A stretch of 49,272 bases of DNA from contig CALXWI010000007.1 of the NCBI GenBank assembly GCA_944392325.1, positions 1 through 49,272 of the forward strand, written 5' to 3'. The notes under the pieces are model-generated. The model did not search any database. It was not told where the DNA came from and saw only the letters and a list, made by a program, of their open reading frames with translations. A program made the position numbers and the translations under genes. The DNA is from an uncultured Alphaproteobacteria bacterium. Its GTDB lineage: Bacteria; Pseudomonadota; Alphaproteobacteria; RF32; CAG-239. Shown here piece by piece: positions 32,553 to 41,859 of this stretch; the first letter of the stretch is position 1, and each line of letters begins with the position of its first letter.

Positions 32553-33098
32553 CTAATTCAGAGTATTTGACAAAGCTGTATCTACCAAGGCACGACCAGT
32601 CAGAACATTGCGCCCGATTAATACTTGATAATTAAATTTATCACGCGCGGCTAAAGTAAATTTAACGTTAGATAACAGCAAATGTCCCATTTTAATATTC
32701 ATTTCTACGACATAACGTTTTTCGTGCTCATTGATTCGCACAATTTCAGTCACTTTGCGAATAGGTTTTTCAAAATGGTATTTTTCCCCGTTAGTCCGGT
32801 TAATGATATCAAAAGCCACCCACTTTTCGCCGTCGCGTTCAAAGGGTTTAATATTGTCGGCATCAATAGACGAAGTCTCGGCGCCGGTATCGATTCTGGC
32901 TTGCAGCGGAGACTTCATCGGCAGCATATATACCGGTTCCACCTGACCGATAACGCCGAGCGCATGGCGTTTAACGGTTTTTTTGACTTCTACCGCGGGG
33001 ACAATTTCCGGCACGGGAGTTGGCTGGCTCTGGCAAGCTGAGAGTAGCATCATCAAAGGCAATAGCAAAAAAATGCACATAAATTTCATTGTTTTCAT
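32553..33098 (-). CDS. Retropepsin-like (Zn_protease family) lipoprotein (RloA-type)
   Basis: 181 residues. The lipobox L-S-A-C near residue 22 marks a lipoprotein. The catalytic-type motif of the family, A-R-I-D-T-G-A-E-T-S-S, is at about residues 67-77, and L-I-G-R-N-V-L is near 161-167; the DTG is that of retropepsin-like aspartic peptidases (the older Pfam name says ATP-dependent zinc protease). It is probably periplasmic. Two starts, 33098 and 33089, are possible; AAGAAG is spaced better for the second. It leads the three-gene operon with the 7TM and ATP-grasp genes. Confidence 0.85.
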   Translation of the reverse strand: MKTMKFMCIFLLLPLMMLLSACQSQPTPVPEIVPAVEVKKTVKRHALGVIGQVEPVYMLPMKSPLQARIDTGAETSSIDADNIKPFERDGEKWVAFDIINRTNGEKYHFEKPIRKVTEIVRINEHEKRYVVEMNIKMGHLLLSNVKFTLAARDKFNYQVLIGRNVLTGRALVDTALSNTLN

Positions 33099-33222
33099 CT
33101 TCTTAATAAAATTTTAAACAAGTTGAGATTATTTACAAACAAAATCATCAAAAAGTAAAGTCAAAATTAGCCCCTCTGTATAAAATAGATATATTCTTGC
33201 AGAGGGTATCAAGGAGGTTAAG

Positions 33223-34143
33223 TTGCAATCAGAAGACGCTAATAGAAAAGCCCGTATTGCTAAAATTAAGCACTACAAAAAGCTTAAGCGCCTTCAGCAG
33301 TGCCGTCGCAAAACGCGTTTAAATATCGTTGCTGCTAAAATGTTGACTTATGCCTCTGTTCCGGCGCTGAGTATGATTCCCTTAGTCGACGGCGGCTCTG
33401 CAGAAGCCCGTAGTTATGGCGCTGATGAAACAGTTATCAGTTTAGATAATAGTGTTGATAATCTCCGCCTTAAAAGTGTTGCACTTAATAACTTTGATAT
33501 AAGTACAGCGGTTAATAATATTGTAGCCAATGATGGAGAAGACTTTTTACAACATCTCAATCGCCAATTTGCCGATATCAGCCGCCACACCAAAGGCGCA
33601 GAGCGCAAAGCTTATACCAATTCGTTGTTCGGCAACATCAACTATTGTAACGCTGCCGTAATTAAAGCGCTTAAAGCTGCAGAAGTCGATTATATGGAAG
33701 ATTTTCTTAACAATCTGCAAAATCCGGCCCGCTGCAAAAGCTTTATTGATTATGTCAAGCAGACTCACCCGGACTGCATCAAATATGTAGACAACATCAG
33801 CCGCGCCAGCTTAAAAAGAGGCGATGTCTTGGTCTTAGAAAATATCCGTCGGCATTCTTCAGGAGCCATAACCTCCAGCGGGCGTCATACCGTTACTTTT
33901 GACGGCGAGGAACTCATCAGTTTTAACTCCGAGAGCCGCTATAAACCAGGTATGGAAAGCGCCCATATTATCAATATGGATAAGATTCGCCAGAAAGAAC
34001 TTAAGAATAAACTCCAAAATATGGATAAAATTAATGCCGTATTTTACTTAATAACACTGGAGAATAAATCTCAGTTAGCACAGAGCAAGACAAAGGCACT
34101 TAGCCCGCAATTATTAGCCCAAAATATAAGCCACAGCCGCTAG
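33223..34143 (+). CDS. Hypothetical protein with possible Cys/His hydrolase domain
   Basis: 306 residues, started by TTG at 33223, preceded 5 bases earlier by a perfect AAGGAGG. The N-terminus is very basic (1-38), then a hydrophobic segment (about 37-55) and A-E-A-R, perhaps a signal peptide with an unusually long basic head. Cys142 (Y-C-N-A-A-V) at a helix start and His222 (G-R-H-T-V-T-F) after a G-D-V-L-V-L strand are arranged as in the NlpC/P60 or CHAP-type peptidase fold, but similarity is weak. The C-terminal tail is Lys/Gln-rich. It is divergent from the retropepsin-like operon, which suggests but does not prove a link. Confidence 0.6.
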   Translation: MQSEDANRKARIAKIKHYKKLKRLQQCRRKTRLNIVAAKMLTYASVPALSMIPLVDGGSAEARSYGADETVISLDNSVDNLRLKSVALNNFDISTAVNNIVANDGEDFLQHLNRQFADISRHTKGAERKAYTNSLFGNINYCNAAVIKALKAAEVDYMEDFLNNLQNPARCKSFIDYVKQTHPDCIKYVDNISRASLKRGDVLVLENIRRHSSGAITSSGRHTVTFDGEELISFNSESRYKPGMESAHIINMDKIRQKELKNKLQNMDKINAVFYLITLENKSQLAQSKTKALSPQLLAQNISHSR

Positions 34144-34158
34144 AATACATTTTTTTGT

Positions 34159-34187
34159 TTGACAAATCAGTCACATCGACTTAATAT
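34159..34187 (+). promoter_or_regulatory. Strong sigma-70-type promoter for the 79-residue orphan
   Basis: TTGACA (34159-34164) and TAATAT (34182-34187) are 17 bases apart, about 38 bases before the ATG at 34226. Confidence 0.7.
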
Positions 34188-34225
34188 TCGCCGCATATTT
34201 ATATTACTTTTAAAATTATTGTGTT

Positions 34226-34465
34226 ATGGAAAACCAAATTACAAAACAAGATTTCATCAAATTTTTTCCAGATGAAACAAAAGCTATTGAGCAGTCTTTC
34301 GATGCCCCTAAAAGAGTGTCTTTAAGTCTGCCCTGTAAAGGTTCTGTACCCGAATGTTGGATACTACAAGTTCAAGACGAAAAAGGGCAAAGGACTTTGG
34401 TCAAAGAACCAGACGGACGCCAATACAAACTTCGCAAAAGAATTTTCTATAGCGAGCTTGATTGA
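34226..34465 (+). CDS. Small hypothetical protein, 79 residues
   Basis: I do not recognise it. It is a small soluble charged protein (P-C-K-G-S-V-P-E-C with two Cys; C-terminal Y-K-L-R-K-R-I-F-Y). It has its own strong promoter and a strong terminator, so it is a monocistronic unit, probably well expressed. There is no Shine-Dalgarno sequence: the ATG follows ATTATTGTGTT, as with the 249-residue orphan at 2628. Could be a small regulator or a phage-derived protein; nothing shows which. Confidence 0.65.
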   Translation: MENQITKQDFIKFFPDETKAIEQSFDAPKRVSLSLPCKGSVPECWILQVQDEKGQRTLVKEPDGRQYKLRKRIFYSELD

Positions 34466-34472
34466 TTTTCCT

Positions 34473-34512
34473 AAAACGGAAGTGTTTTCACCAAAACTCT
34501 TCCGTTTTTTTT
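34473..34512 (+). terminator. Intrinsic terminator of the 79-residue gene
   Basis: AAAACGGAAG (34473-34482) pairs with CTTCCGTTTT (34499-34508), extended by an inner GTTTT/AAAAC helix, followed by T. Confidence 0.92.
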
Positions 34513-34628
34513 ATTTACTGACAATAATATCCACAGAAATATAAAAAATCTAAAAAAGGTGGAAATTTAAATAGAATATAGTAGCCTTAATATACCTACA
34601 AGATTCTTCAAAATAAGGATATTAAAAT

Positions 34629-35795
34629 ATGTTAAATAAAAAAATATTGGTTGCTGTAGCAATGTTACTGTCTGTCTGCGGTTGTAAAAAAGAAAATGAT
34701 GCCGATACCGCCGCCAAAAAAGAGCTTGAGGTATCCGCCATTCGAGTCGCTCCGCAAGATATTCCATTGAGCTTTGAATATCCTGCCCGTGCCCAAGGTT
34801 CTAAAGAGGTTCAGGTCAGAGCACGTGTTGGCGGCATTTTGCTCAAACGTAACTATATTGAAGGATCTCGAGTTAAAGCCGGAGATGTCCTTTTTGAGAT
34901 AGACCCCGCACAATATAAGGTTGCTCTTGAAAAGGCTCAAGCCCAGTTGGCACAGAGCAAAGCTCAGCTATTATCAGCTCAACAAGACTGGTCTCGTATT
35001 TCTCAGCTATTTAAACAACGAGTTGTTAGTGAAAAATCCAAAGATGATTCACAAGCTGCGCTCGATACCGCCAAAGCCGCAGTACAAGCCGCACAGGCTC
35101 AAGTCGATGAAGCTCAACTCAATTTAGACTATACCAAGGTAACCGCTCCTGTCAGTGGCATCACCAGTCTGGAAACCCAATCCGAAGGCAGCCTTATTTC
35201 AGCCTCTGGTAATGATAGTCTACTTACAAATATCACACAGATTGATCCTATTTATATCATCTTTTCCGCCTCTGAAAGCGAAATTTATGCCCTAACCAGC
35301 ATGAGTGAAAAGGGGATGATCCGTACCCCTTATAACGGAGGCGAAATTAAGGCTAAATTGAAATATTCTTCAGGAGATTTGTATAAGTATGAAGGTGACA
35401 TCAATTTTATTAACCCGACTATTGATGAAACTACCGGCACTATTAAACTCCGCGCCGTATTTCCCAATCCGGATGGTCGCTTAAAGCCGGGGCAGTTTTT
35501 GCGCTTGATAATGGAAGGTTTAATTCGCATCAATGCTTTAGTCGTCCCGCAAGAAGCTGTTATGCAAGGAGCCAAAGGTCCGTTTGTTTATGTTGTTAAT
35601 GATAAAGGTTTGGTCGAAACTCGTAATATTCAAACCGGTTTATCAACTAACGACGAAGGCTGGATTGTAGACGATGGTTTGCAAGCCGGAGATGTAGTTA
35701 TTACTAGCGGTCTGTTAAAGATTCGTCAGGGCATGCCCGTCAAGGCTAATATCCAAGGTGAAGAAAAAGCAACCTCCGCCGGTGAAGAATTATAA
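34629..35795 (+). CDS. RND efflux periplasmic adaptor (AcrA/MexA type)
   Basis: 388 residues. A short hydrophobic leader ends V-C-G-C, a likely lipoprotein signal. Membrane-fusion-protein layout: barrel-sandwich half (P-A-R-A-Q-G, V-Q-V-R-A-R-V-G-G), a long Ala/Gln helical hairpin (about 100-165), the second lipoyl half (L-D-Y-T-K-V-T-A-P-V-S-G), then beta-barrel. It links the RND pump to an outer-membrane channel. It lies 27 bases upstream of the pump gene. No TolC-like gene or TetR/MarR regulator is adjacent. Confidence 0.93.
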   Translation: MLNKKILVAVAMLLSVCGCKKENDADTAAKKELEVSAIRVAPQDIPLSFEYPARAQGSKEVQVRARVGGILLKRNYIEGSRVKAGDVLFEIDPAQYKVALEKAQAQLAQSKAQLLSAQQDWSRISQLFKQRVVSEKSKDDSQAALDTAKAAVQAAQAQVDEAQLNLDYTKVTAPVSGITSLETQSEGSLISASGNDSLLTNITQIDPIYIIFSASESEIYALTSMSEKGMIRTPYNGGEIKAKLKYSSGDLYKYEGDINFINPTIDETTGTIKLRAVFPNPDGRLKPGQFLRLIMEGLIRINALVVPQEAVMQGAKGPFVYVVNDKGLVETRNIQTGLSTNDEGWIVDDGLQAGDVVITSGLLKIRQGMPVKANIQGEEKATSAGEEL

Positions 35796-35822
35796 TATTT
35801 AAATAATGTCGAGAAGTAGATT

Positions 35823-38800
35823 ATGTTTTCCAAATTTTTTATTGAACGTCCAATTTTTGCAACCGTTGTATCCTTAATCATTACCTTGGCAGGTTTGGTT
35901 GCAATGAAGGCTTTGCCGGTTGAGCAATATCCAAACATTGTTCCGACCGAAATTCAAATTTCTGCGACCTATCCAGGAGCCACCGCTGAAGTTTTGGCTG
36001 ACACCGTAGCCGCTCCGATAGAGCAAGAAGTTAATGGTGTCAAAGACATGATTTATATGTATTCAACCTCGACTTCTAGTGGCTATTTGAGTATCGGTGT
36101 GGTTTTTGATATTGGTACCGACCCTGATCAAGCCACTATCGATGTTAACAATAAAGTTCAGGCCGCCACCCCAAAACTGCCAAGTGAAGTTACCAAAAAT
36201 GGTGTTACCGTAGAGCAAAAATCTAACTCGATTCTGCAAGTTATTATGATGAAGTCAGATACCGAGCGTTATGATACGGTATATGTATCCAACTATGCTT
36301 TACTTAATGTGCTGGATGAAATCAAACGTATCAAAGGTGTCGGTAGCGCCTCGCTTTTTGCCTCGCAAGATTACTCCATGAGGATTTGGCTCAGTCCAGA
36401 CAAGTTGGCCGATCATAATCTTACTTCACAAGATGTTATTACCGCCATTCAAGAGCAAAATTCACAATTTGCGGCCGGTCAATTTGGTCAAGAGCCTATG
36501 GATGAAAGTCAACCCTATACTTATTCCGTTACCACCAAAGGACGTCTAATCAATGCTGAAGAATTTGGTAATATTATCTTAAAAAGTGATAATAATGCCG
36601 CTATGCTTAAGCTTAAAGATGTAGCACGTATTGAGCTTGGCGCGCAAGATTATAGCGTCAGCTCCAAATTTAACGGAGAAGATGCGGTTGCTTTTGCCGT
36701 CTATTTGCAGCCGGGAGCCAATGCATTAGAAACCGCCGAAGCCGTCAAAGCCAAAATGGAAGAACTGTCTAAAAACTTCCCTGAAGGTATAACCTATGCG
36801 ATTCCTTATGATACAACCTTGTTTGTTAATGTTTCTATCGAAGAGGTTATCCATACTTTTGTTGAAGCTATTTTATTAGTTATTTTAGTCGTATATCTGT
36901 TTTTGCAGAACTTCCGAGCCACCTTAATCCCCTTATTAGCGGTTCCGGTGTCTATTATTGGTGCCTTTGCTGGTATGTACGTCTTAGGTTTTTCCATCAA
37001 TTTGCTGACGCTGTTTGGCCTTATTTTAGCTATTGGTATTGTGGTTGACGATGCTATTATCGTGCTAGAAAATGTTGAGCGCTTAATGAGTGAAGAAGGG
37101 CTTAGCCCCAAACAAGCTGCAATCAAAGCCATGGAAGAAGTTTCCGGAGCTGTGGTCGCGGTTGCTCTGGTTCTATCATCGGTATTTTTACCAATTGCCT
37201 TTTTAGGAGGTATGACCGGTGTTATGTACAAGCAATTTTCGGTAACCATTGCGGTGTCGGTTATTATTTCCGCCTTTGTCGCCTTAACCTTAACCCCATC
37301 TCTTTGTGCCCTGATTATCAAAAAAGATACCCACAAAAAGGAGCCTTTAGCTTTCTTTCGCTGGTTTGATGCTTTTTTTGAAAAATTGACTCAAATGTAT
37401 CTGGCCGGTGTAGCATTCTTGCTGCATCATCGTAAAACCGCCATAATAGGTTTTCTCGGTGTTGTTTTTGGTATTGTCGCCTTATTTAGAGTCATACCTA
37501 CAGGTTTAGTTCCTAATGAAGATTTAGGTAACCTCCTTATGGCTTATGATATGCCCCCAGCTTCATCCTTGCCGCGTACGGTTAAGTTTTCTAGTGCAGT
37601 ATCCGATAATGTTAAAGCCAATGACAATGTTACCAGTGTTTTGACTGTAAACGGCTATAATATGTTATCCTCTAGTCAAAATACCTATTCTGCGATTAGT
37701 TTTATTATCTTAAAAGATTGGAAAGAGCGCCAAGAAGCTCAACAGTCAGCCTCAGCACTTTCGCAAGTCTTTACCGGTTTAGGTATGAGCCAACCCATGG
37801 GAATAGGCTATGCTTTCAGTATGCCTCCGATTATGGGAATGAGCACGACCGGAGGTTTTGAAGCTTATGTTCAAAACAAAATAGGCGCTTCATCAGCAGC
37901 TCTGATGGAAAAGACCACCGAACTTGTTAACGCGGCTAATGAGCATCCCGCCTTGAGCAATGTAAAAACTACTTTTTCAGTTTCTACTCCGCAGTACTCC
38001 ATAGATTTAGACCGCGAAAAAGCAATGTCGATGGATGTTCCGATTAATGCTATTTATGCGGTTATGCAGTCTACTTTTGGAAACCTTTATGTTAATGACT
38101 TTACTTATATGGGGCGTAACTTCCGAGTAACATTACAATCGGAATCACGTTTCCGTCGTAGTCCGGATGACTTGCGCTATGTATATGTAAAGTCTCAAAG
38201 TGGGCAGTTAGTTCCTCTATCAAGTTTAATTAAAGTCAAAAGAGTTACCGGACCAGAGCTAGTCAACCGCTTTAATATTTTCCCCGCAGCTAAAGTCATT
38301 GGCGACCCGGCGCCTGGCTATAGCTCAGGTCAAGCTATTGCAGCCATGGATGAGATTGCCGCTCAAGTTTTGGGTACAGACTATAGCCTATCCTGGATTG
38401 GTTCTGCTTATCAGGAAAAACAAGCCGGCGGAGCTTCAACGCAAGCCTTTATTTTTGGTATTGTGATGATATTCTTAATTTTGTCCGCTCAATATGAAAA
38501 ATGGTCTTTACCGTTTGTGGTTATTTTATCTGTTCCGTTTGCCGTTTTGGGTGCTTTATTAGCCATTTGGATGCGCGGTATAGATAACGACCTTTATTTT
38601 CAGGTTGGTCTTGTAACTTTAATCGGTTTGGCCGCGAAGAATGCAATCTTGATTGTTGAATTTGCAATGCAACAAGTTCATGAGGGCAAAAACTATGCTG
38701 ATGCAGCACTTGAAGCAGCCAAGCTACGTTTTCGTCCGATTGTAATGACTTCTTTAGCCTTCACCTTTGGTGTATTGCCTTTAGCCGTTAGCTCAGGCGC

Positions 38801-38999
38801 AGGTGCCGCCAGTCGTCACGCCATTGGTACCGGTATGGTAGGCGGCATGTTGATATCTACCTTTGTTTCAACATTATTTGTGCCAATGATGTTTGCCACC
38901 ATCGGCGAGCTCTTTGATGAAGAGAATATTATTCGTCGTAAGATCCGCAAACGAGCCATTAAACGCGGACGTCCGCTTTTGCAAGATAAAAAGCGTTAA
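35823..38999 (+). CDS. RND multidrug efflux permease (AcrB/MexB type)
   Basis: 1058 residues. Full HAE1 length with N-terminal F-F-I-E-R-P-I-F-A, twelve transmembrane helices, and two large periplasmic loops. The proton relay pair is present (G-I-V-V-D-D-A-I-I-V-L-E-N-V-E-R), as is the late A-K-N-A-I-L-I-V-E-F segment. It exports hydrophobic or amphiphilic drugs and bile-like compounds in exchange for protons. The Lys/Arg-rich C-terminal tail ends after R-K-I-R-K-R-A. Substrate cannot be inferred. Confidence 0.95.
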   Translation: MFSKFFIERPIFATVVSLIITLAGLVAMKALPVEQYPNIVPTEIQISATYPGATAEVLADTVAAPIEQEVNGVKDMIYMYSTSTSSGYLSIGVVFDIGTDPDQATIDVNNKVQAATPKLPSEVTKNGVTVEQKSNSILQVIMMKSDTERYDTVYVSNYALLNVLDEIKRIKGVGSASLFASQDYSMRIWLSPDKLADHNLTSQDVITAIQEQNSQFAAGQFGQEPMDESQPYTYSVTTKGRLINAEEFGNIILKSDNNAAMLKLKDVARIELGAQDYSVSSKFNGEDAVAFAVYLQPGANALETAEAVKAKMEELSKNFPEGITYAIPYDTTLFVNVSIEEVIHTFVEAILLVILVVYLFLQNFRATLIPLLAVPVSIIGAFAGMYVLGFSINLLTLFGLILAIGIVVDDAIIVLENVERLMSEEGLSPKQAAIKAMEEVSGAVVAVALVLSSVFLPIAFLGGMTGVMYKQFSVTIAVSVIISAFVALTLTPSLCALIIKKDTHKKEPLAFFRWFDAFFEKLTQMYLAGVAFLLHHRKTAIIGFLGVVFGIVALFRVIPTGLVPNEDLGNLLMAYDMPPASSLPRTVKFSSAVSDNVKANDNVTSVLTVNGYNMLSSSQNTYSAISFIILKDWKERQEAQQSASALSQVFTGLGMSQPMGIGYAFSMPPIMGMSTTGGFEAYVQNKIGASSAALMEKTTELVNAANEHPALSNVKTTFSVSTPQYSIDLDREKAMSMDVPINAIYAVMQSTFGNLYVNDFTYMGRNFRVTLQSESRFRRSPDDLRYVYVKSQSGQLVPLSSLIKVKRVTGPELVNRFNIFPAAKVIGDPAPGYSSGQAIAAMDEIAAQVLGTDYSLSWIGSAYQEKQAGGASTQAFIFGIVMIFLILSAQYEKWSLPFVVILSVPFAVLGALLAIWMRGIDNDLYFQVGLVTLIGLAAKNAILIVEFAMQQVHEGKNYADAALEAAKLRFRPIVMTSLAFTFGVLPLAVSSGAGAASRHAIGTGMVGGMLISTFVSTLFVPMMFATIGELFDEENIIRRKIRKRAIKRGRPLLQDKKR

Positions 39000-39015
39000 T
39001 CCATAAGGCAATTAA

Positions 39016-39046
39016 AAGGTCAGAAAAATATTCTGACCTTTTTTAT
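39016..39046 (+). terminator. Intrinsic terminator of the RND operon
   Basis: AAGGTCAGAA (39016-39025) and TTCTGACCTT (39031-39040) with a T-run. Confidence 0.92.
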
Positions 39047-39135
39047 TCTTAATAACTAAATATTAACATAAAGATGTTTAAATTATCTATACGGATGAAG
39101 TATTATTACTAACATTGAAGATAGAGTAGGGGATA

Positions 39136-39456
39136 ATGGAGATATTTTCAGAGTTGCAAAACCGGCTGAAAAAATCTGGTGTGTTAATGTTTTTTGTGGT
39201 GCTGTTTTTCTATTTCAGCTTCTATACCATTAACGGTGAACGAGGGCTTCGACGCTATCTTCATCTCCGTCAAGAGATTAATTATGCGACTGAGGTTGCA
39301 GCTAAATACAGTCGCCAAAAGGCCGAGCTGGAAGAAAAAGTTCGCCTGTTATCTTCAGATAGTCTTGATCTTGATATGCTTGACGAGCGTGCTAGAGCCA
39401 TTTTAAATGTTGCTCGCGATGATGAATTTATAATTCTTGACAGCGAAGAAAACTAA
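39136..39456 (+). CDS. ftsB: FtsB/DivIC-like septum formation initiator
   Basis: 106 residues. One transmembrane segment (about 17-33) is followed by a coiled coil (about 45-80, E-V-A-A-K-Y-S-R-Q-K-A-E-L-E-E-K) and a short C-terminal part (D-L-D-M-L-D-E-R-A-R-A-I-L-N-V). This is the layout of FtsB, a bitopic divisome protein that links FtsQ and FtsL and helps trigger septal peptidoglycan synthesis. Homology is topological and by short motif, hence moderate confidence. Stand-alone between terminators, preceding the M23 gene. Confidence 0.8.
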   Translation: MEIFSELQNRLKKSGVLMFFVVLFFYFSFYTINGERGLRRYLHLRQEINYATEVAAKYSRQKAELEEKVRLLSSDSLDLDMLDERARAILNVARDDEFIILDSEEN

Positions 39457-39609
39457 AGCTATAACAAAGCGCAGGCAATTTTTAGCCTCTATTTAAATAT
39501 AAAATATGGATAACTTTACGAAAAAAGCTGTTCTTTTTTGTTTTATTTGATATAAATAATACGGATAAATAGGGTTGTAGCTATATTTAACGTTACAAAA
39601 TAAAGGGAA

Positions 39610-40827
39610 ATGAAAGTACAAAAGAAACTGGAAGCTTTTCCGGTTAAACCACAATATACGGAGAAAAAACCGTTTTTTTCACCCAAGGAGATAATCCTTC
39701 GCGGTGAGAATCATGCTATGGTTTTTCGTATATCTTCTCATATGCAGGTTTTATTTTTGTTGCTTTTGTTTCTAATCGGTGGTTGGAGCTCTTATTCATA
39801 CTTTATGTATCACAAGTCCGACAAAATTATCACCACGCAAAGCCAGCAACTTGGCCGCAGTCAAGAAGCTTATGCTAATCTTATGACCGAGTTTGTGGCC
39901 TTAAATAAAAATGTTAACAAAATTCTTGACTCTCTTAGCCAGAACAAGACCAATAAGGCTGATATGCAAAGCTACCAACAGCAAGCCACGATGATTGCTG
40001 ATAAAATTAAAGAAATAACTCAAAACAATAGCTGGCTTAGTGACGAAGCCGTTGAAGAACGAGCAAGCCTCTATGACGCCATGCTGCAGCGAGATTTAGC
40101 CGCCTCAGAAAGAGACGAACTTAAACAACAACTTGAAGATTTAACCGAACAAGTTGCCGAAATGCGCAGCGTCGAAATGGAGGTCTTTAGTAAGATTGAA
40201 AGTATTTCCTCTCGCGAAGTAAATAAAATGAAAAAGGCCTTAAATGAGGTTAACCAAGCCTTAAAGGAAAAGGGGCTTTATTTTAACAGCTTGTCCCATA
40301 AGCGTAGCAGCGGAGGTCCATATATTCCTAATTCTCCTGTCCTTCATCAAGATAAAGAACTTAATGATAAAATTACTGCTATTTTTGAGAATATGGAAGA
40401 TATTGACTACTATAAACAAGTTGTTGAAAAGACACCTATCGGTAAGCCGGTTTGGAGCTATTGGGTAACTTCCAAGTTTGGTATTCGTCTAGACCCATTC
40501 AAAAAGAGCAAAGCTACCCATAAAGGTATAGATTTAGCCAGCATTACCGGTACTAAAATCCGTACCCGAGCCAAAGGCAAGGTTACCCGCGCCGAAACAG
40601 TTAAAGGTTATGGTTTAATGGTTGAAATTGACCACGGTAATGGATTTAAGACCAAATACGCCCATATGAATAAAATGTACGTCCAAAAGGGTGATGAAGT
40701 TGAAGTCGGAGATGCTGTTGGCGAAGTCGGATCAACCGGCCGCTCTACTGGACCACATCTTCATTATGAGATTCTCTACCGAGGCACTCCGGTTGATCCT
40801 ATGCCATTTATGCAAGCCAAACTATAA
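39610..40827 (+). CDS. M23 family metallopeptidase, bactofilin-associated (LmdC-like)
   Basis: 405 residues, start after AAAGGGAA. One N-terminal transmembrane segment (about 48-65), a long coiled coil (about 80-225), then a LytM/M23 domain (about 290-400) with the zinc ligands H-K-G-I-D and H-L-H-Y-E. These enzymes cut peptidoglycan cross-links in the periplasm. The following bactofilin gene, 16 bases downstream, reproduces the pair seen in alphaproteobacteria in which an M23 peptidase of this topology (LmdC) binds bactofilin BacA. Probably acts in shape or stalk/pole morphogenesis. Confidence 0.88.
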   Translation: MKVQKKLEAFPVKPQYTEKKPFFSPKEIILRGENHAMVFRISSHMQVLFLLLLFLIGGWSSYSYFMYHKSDKIITTQSQQLGRSQEAYANLMTEFVALNKNVNKILDSLSQNKTNKADMQSYQQQATMIADKIKEITQNNSWLSDEAVEERASLYDAMLQRDLAASERDELKQQLEDLTEQVAEMRSVEMEVFSKIESISSREVNKMKKALNEVNQALKEKGLYFNSLSHKRSSGGPYIPNSPVLHQDKELNDKITAIFENMEDIDYYKQVVEKTPIGKPVWSYWVTSKFGIRLDPFKKSKATHKGIDLASITGTKIRTRAKGKVTRAETVKGYGLMVEIDHGNGFKTKYAHMNKMYVQKGDEVEVGDAVGEVGSTGRSTGPHLHYEILYRGTPVDPMPFMQAKL

Positions 40828-40843
40828 GTCAGGAGTTTAAAAT

Positions 40844-41269
40844 ATGAAAAATTTAAAACGTTTGATTTATTTGAAATTTGCACGTCGTTTGAGCCGCAAC
40901 AGCCAAACTATCCCAGTTCCAAGCATTATCAGCAATAACAGCAGTGTTGAAGGCAATATCGAAAGTTCAGGCATTGTTCATATAGATGGCAACTTAAACG
41001 GAAATATCCACTGTGATGAACTTGTTATCGGCGTAAAAGGTTGTATCAAAGGTGAAGTCAAAGCCCAAAATTTATATATTTACGGCACCTTAGAAGGCAA
41101 TGCCGATGTCGATACAATTTTTATTGCCAAGACCGCCAAATTAATAGGAGATAGTATCCATAATGTTATTTCTATTGAGCCCGGAGCCTATATTGAAGGG
41201 CGCTGCCGCCGCAAGGGAGCCGATGTTATCGCCATGTCTGAAGTCAAACCTAAATCTAAGGCTAAATAG
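40844..41269 (+). CDS. bacA: Bactofilin
   Basis: 141 residues. A beta-helical bactofilin core (about 30-125) with repeated I/V-x-G and G-x-I/V turns (V-E-G-N-I-E-S-S-G, I-D-G-N-L-N-G-N-I, V-K-G-C-I-K-G-E-V). Bactofilins polymerise into filaments at the membrane without nucleotides and position cell-wall enzymes; the neighbouring M23 peptidase is the natural partner. The N-terminal 25 residues are basic and hydrophobic and could bind the membrane. It stops one base before smpB. Confidence 0.9.
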   Translation: MKNLKRLIYLKFARRLSRNSQTIPVPSIISNNSSVEGNIESSGIVHIDGNLNGNIHCDELVIGVKGCIKGEVKAQNLYIYGTLEGNADVDTIFIAKTAKLIGDSIHNVISIEPGAYIEGRCRRKGADVIAMSEVKPKSKAK

Positions 41270-41758
41270 ATGACATCAAGTAAAAAAATATCAACATTAA
41301 TCTCTCACGGAGTCGTAGCGCAAAACCGCCGTGCTAATTTTGATTATGAGATAGGGGAGACCTTTACCGCCGGACTAGAGCTGACCGGAACAGAGGTAAA
41401 ATCATTGCGCTACGGACATGCCAATATCAATGATGCTTACGGAGTTGAAAAAAACGGCGAGATTTTTATTTGCAATATGTTTATCGCCGAGTATAGTTTT
41501 CGCGGCTATGAAAGTCACGCCGAAAAGCGAGACCGCAAACTTTTGCTAAAACACAAGGAAATTAATACCATTATTTCGGGCTTGTCCAAAAAAGGAGCAA
41601 CCTTAGTTCCCATACGCCTTTTTTTCAACGAACGCGGCCGTGCCAAATTGTTGGTAGGGCTCGGACAAGGCAAAAAACTTTATGACAAACGCGAAACCAT
41701 AAAGGAGCGTGATTGGTCACGAGATAAACAGCGTATAATGATTAATGCCAATCATTAA
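41270..41758 (+). CDS. smpB: SsrA-binding protein SmpB
   Basis: 162 residues, ATG immediately after the bactofilin stop (no gap). The SmpB core is clear: A-x-N-R-R-A-x-F-D-Y-E-I, G-L-E-L-T-G-T-E-V-K-S-L-R, Y-E-x-H-A-E-K-R-D-R-K-L-L-L and the basic C-terminal tail G-K-K-L-Y-D-K-R-E-T-I-K-E-R-D-W-S-R-D. SmpB carries tmRNA to stalled ribosomes for trans-translation. The tmRNA gene is not in this window. Confidence 0.96.
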   Translation: MTSSKKISTLISHGVVAQNRRANFDYEIGETFTAGLELTGTEVKSLRYGHANINDAYGVEKNGEIFICNMFIAEYSFRGYESHAEKRDRKLLLKHKEINTIISGLSKKGATLVPIRLFFNERGRAKLLVGLGQGKKLYDKRETIKERDWSRDKQRIMINANH

Positions 41759-41859
41759 CCAAGCGCCAATCCACAAAAGATAAAATTCCGTTGCATTTTT
41801 ATTTATTTGTAATAAATTGAAAACAACTTGCGCGTAAGAATAATTTAACGGGAATTTAT

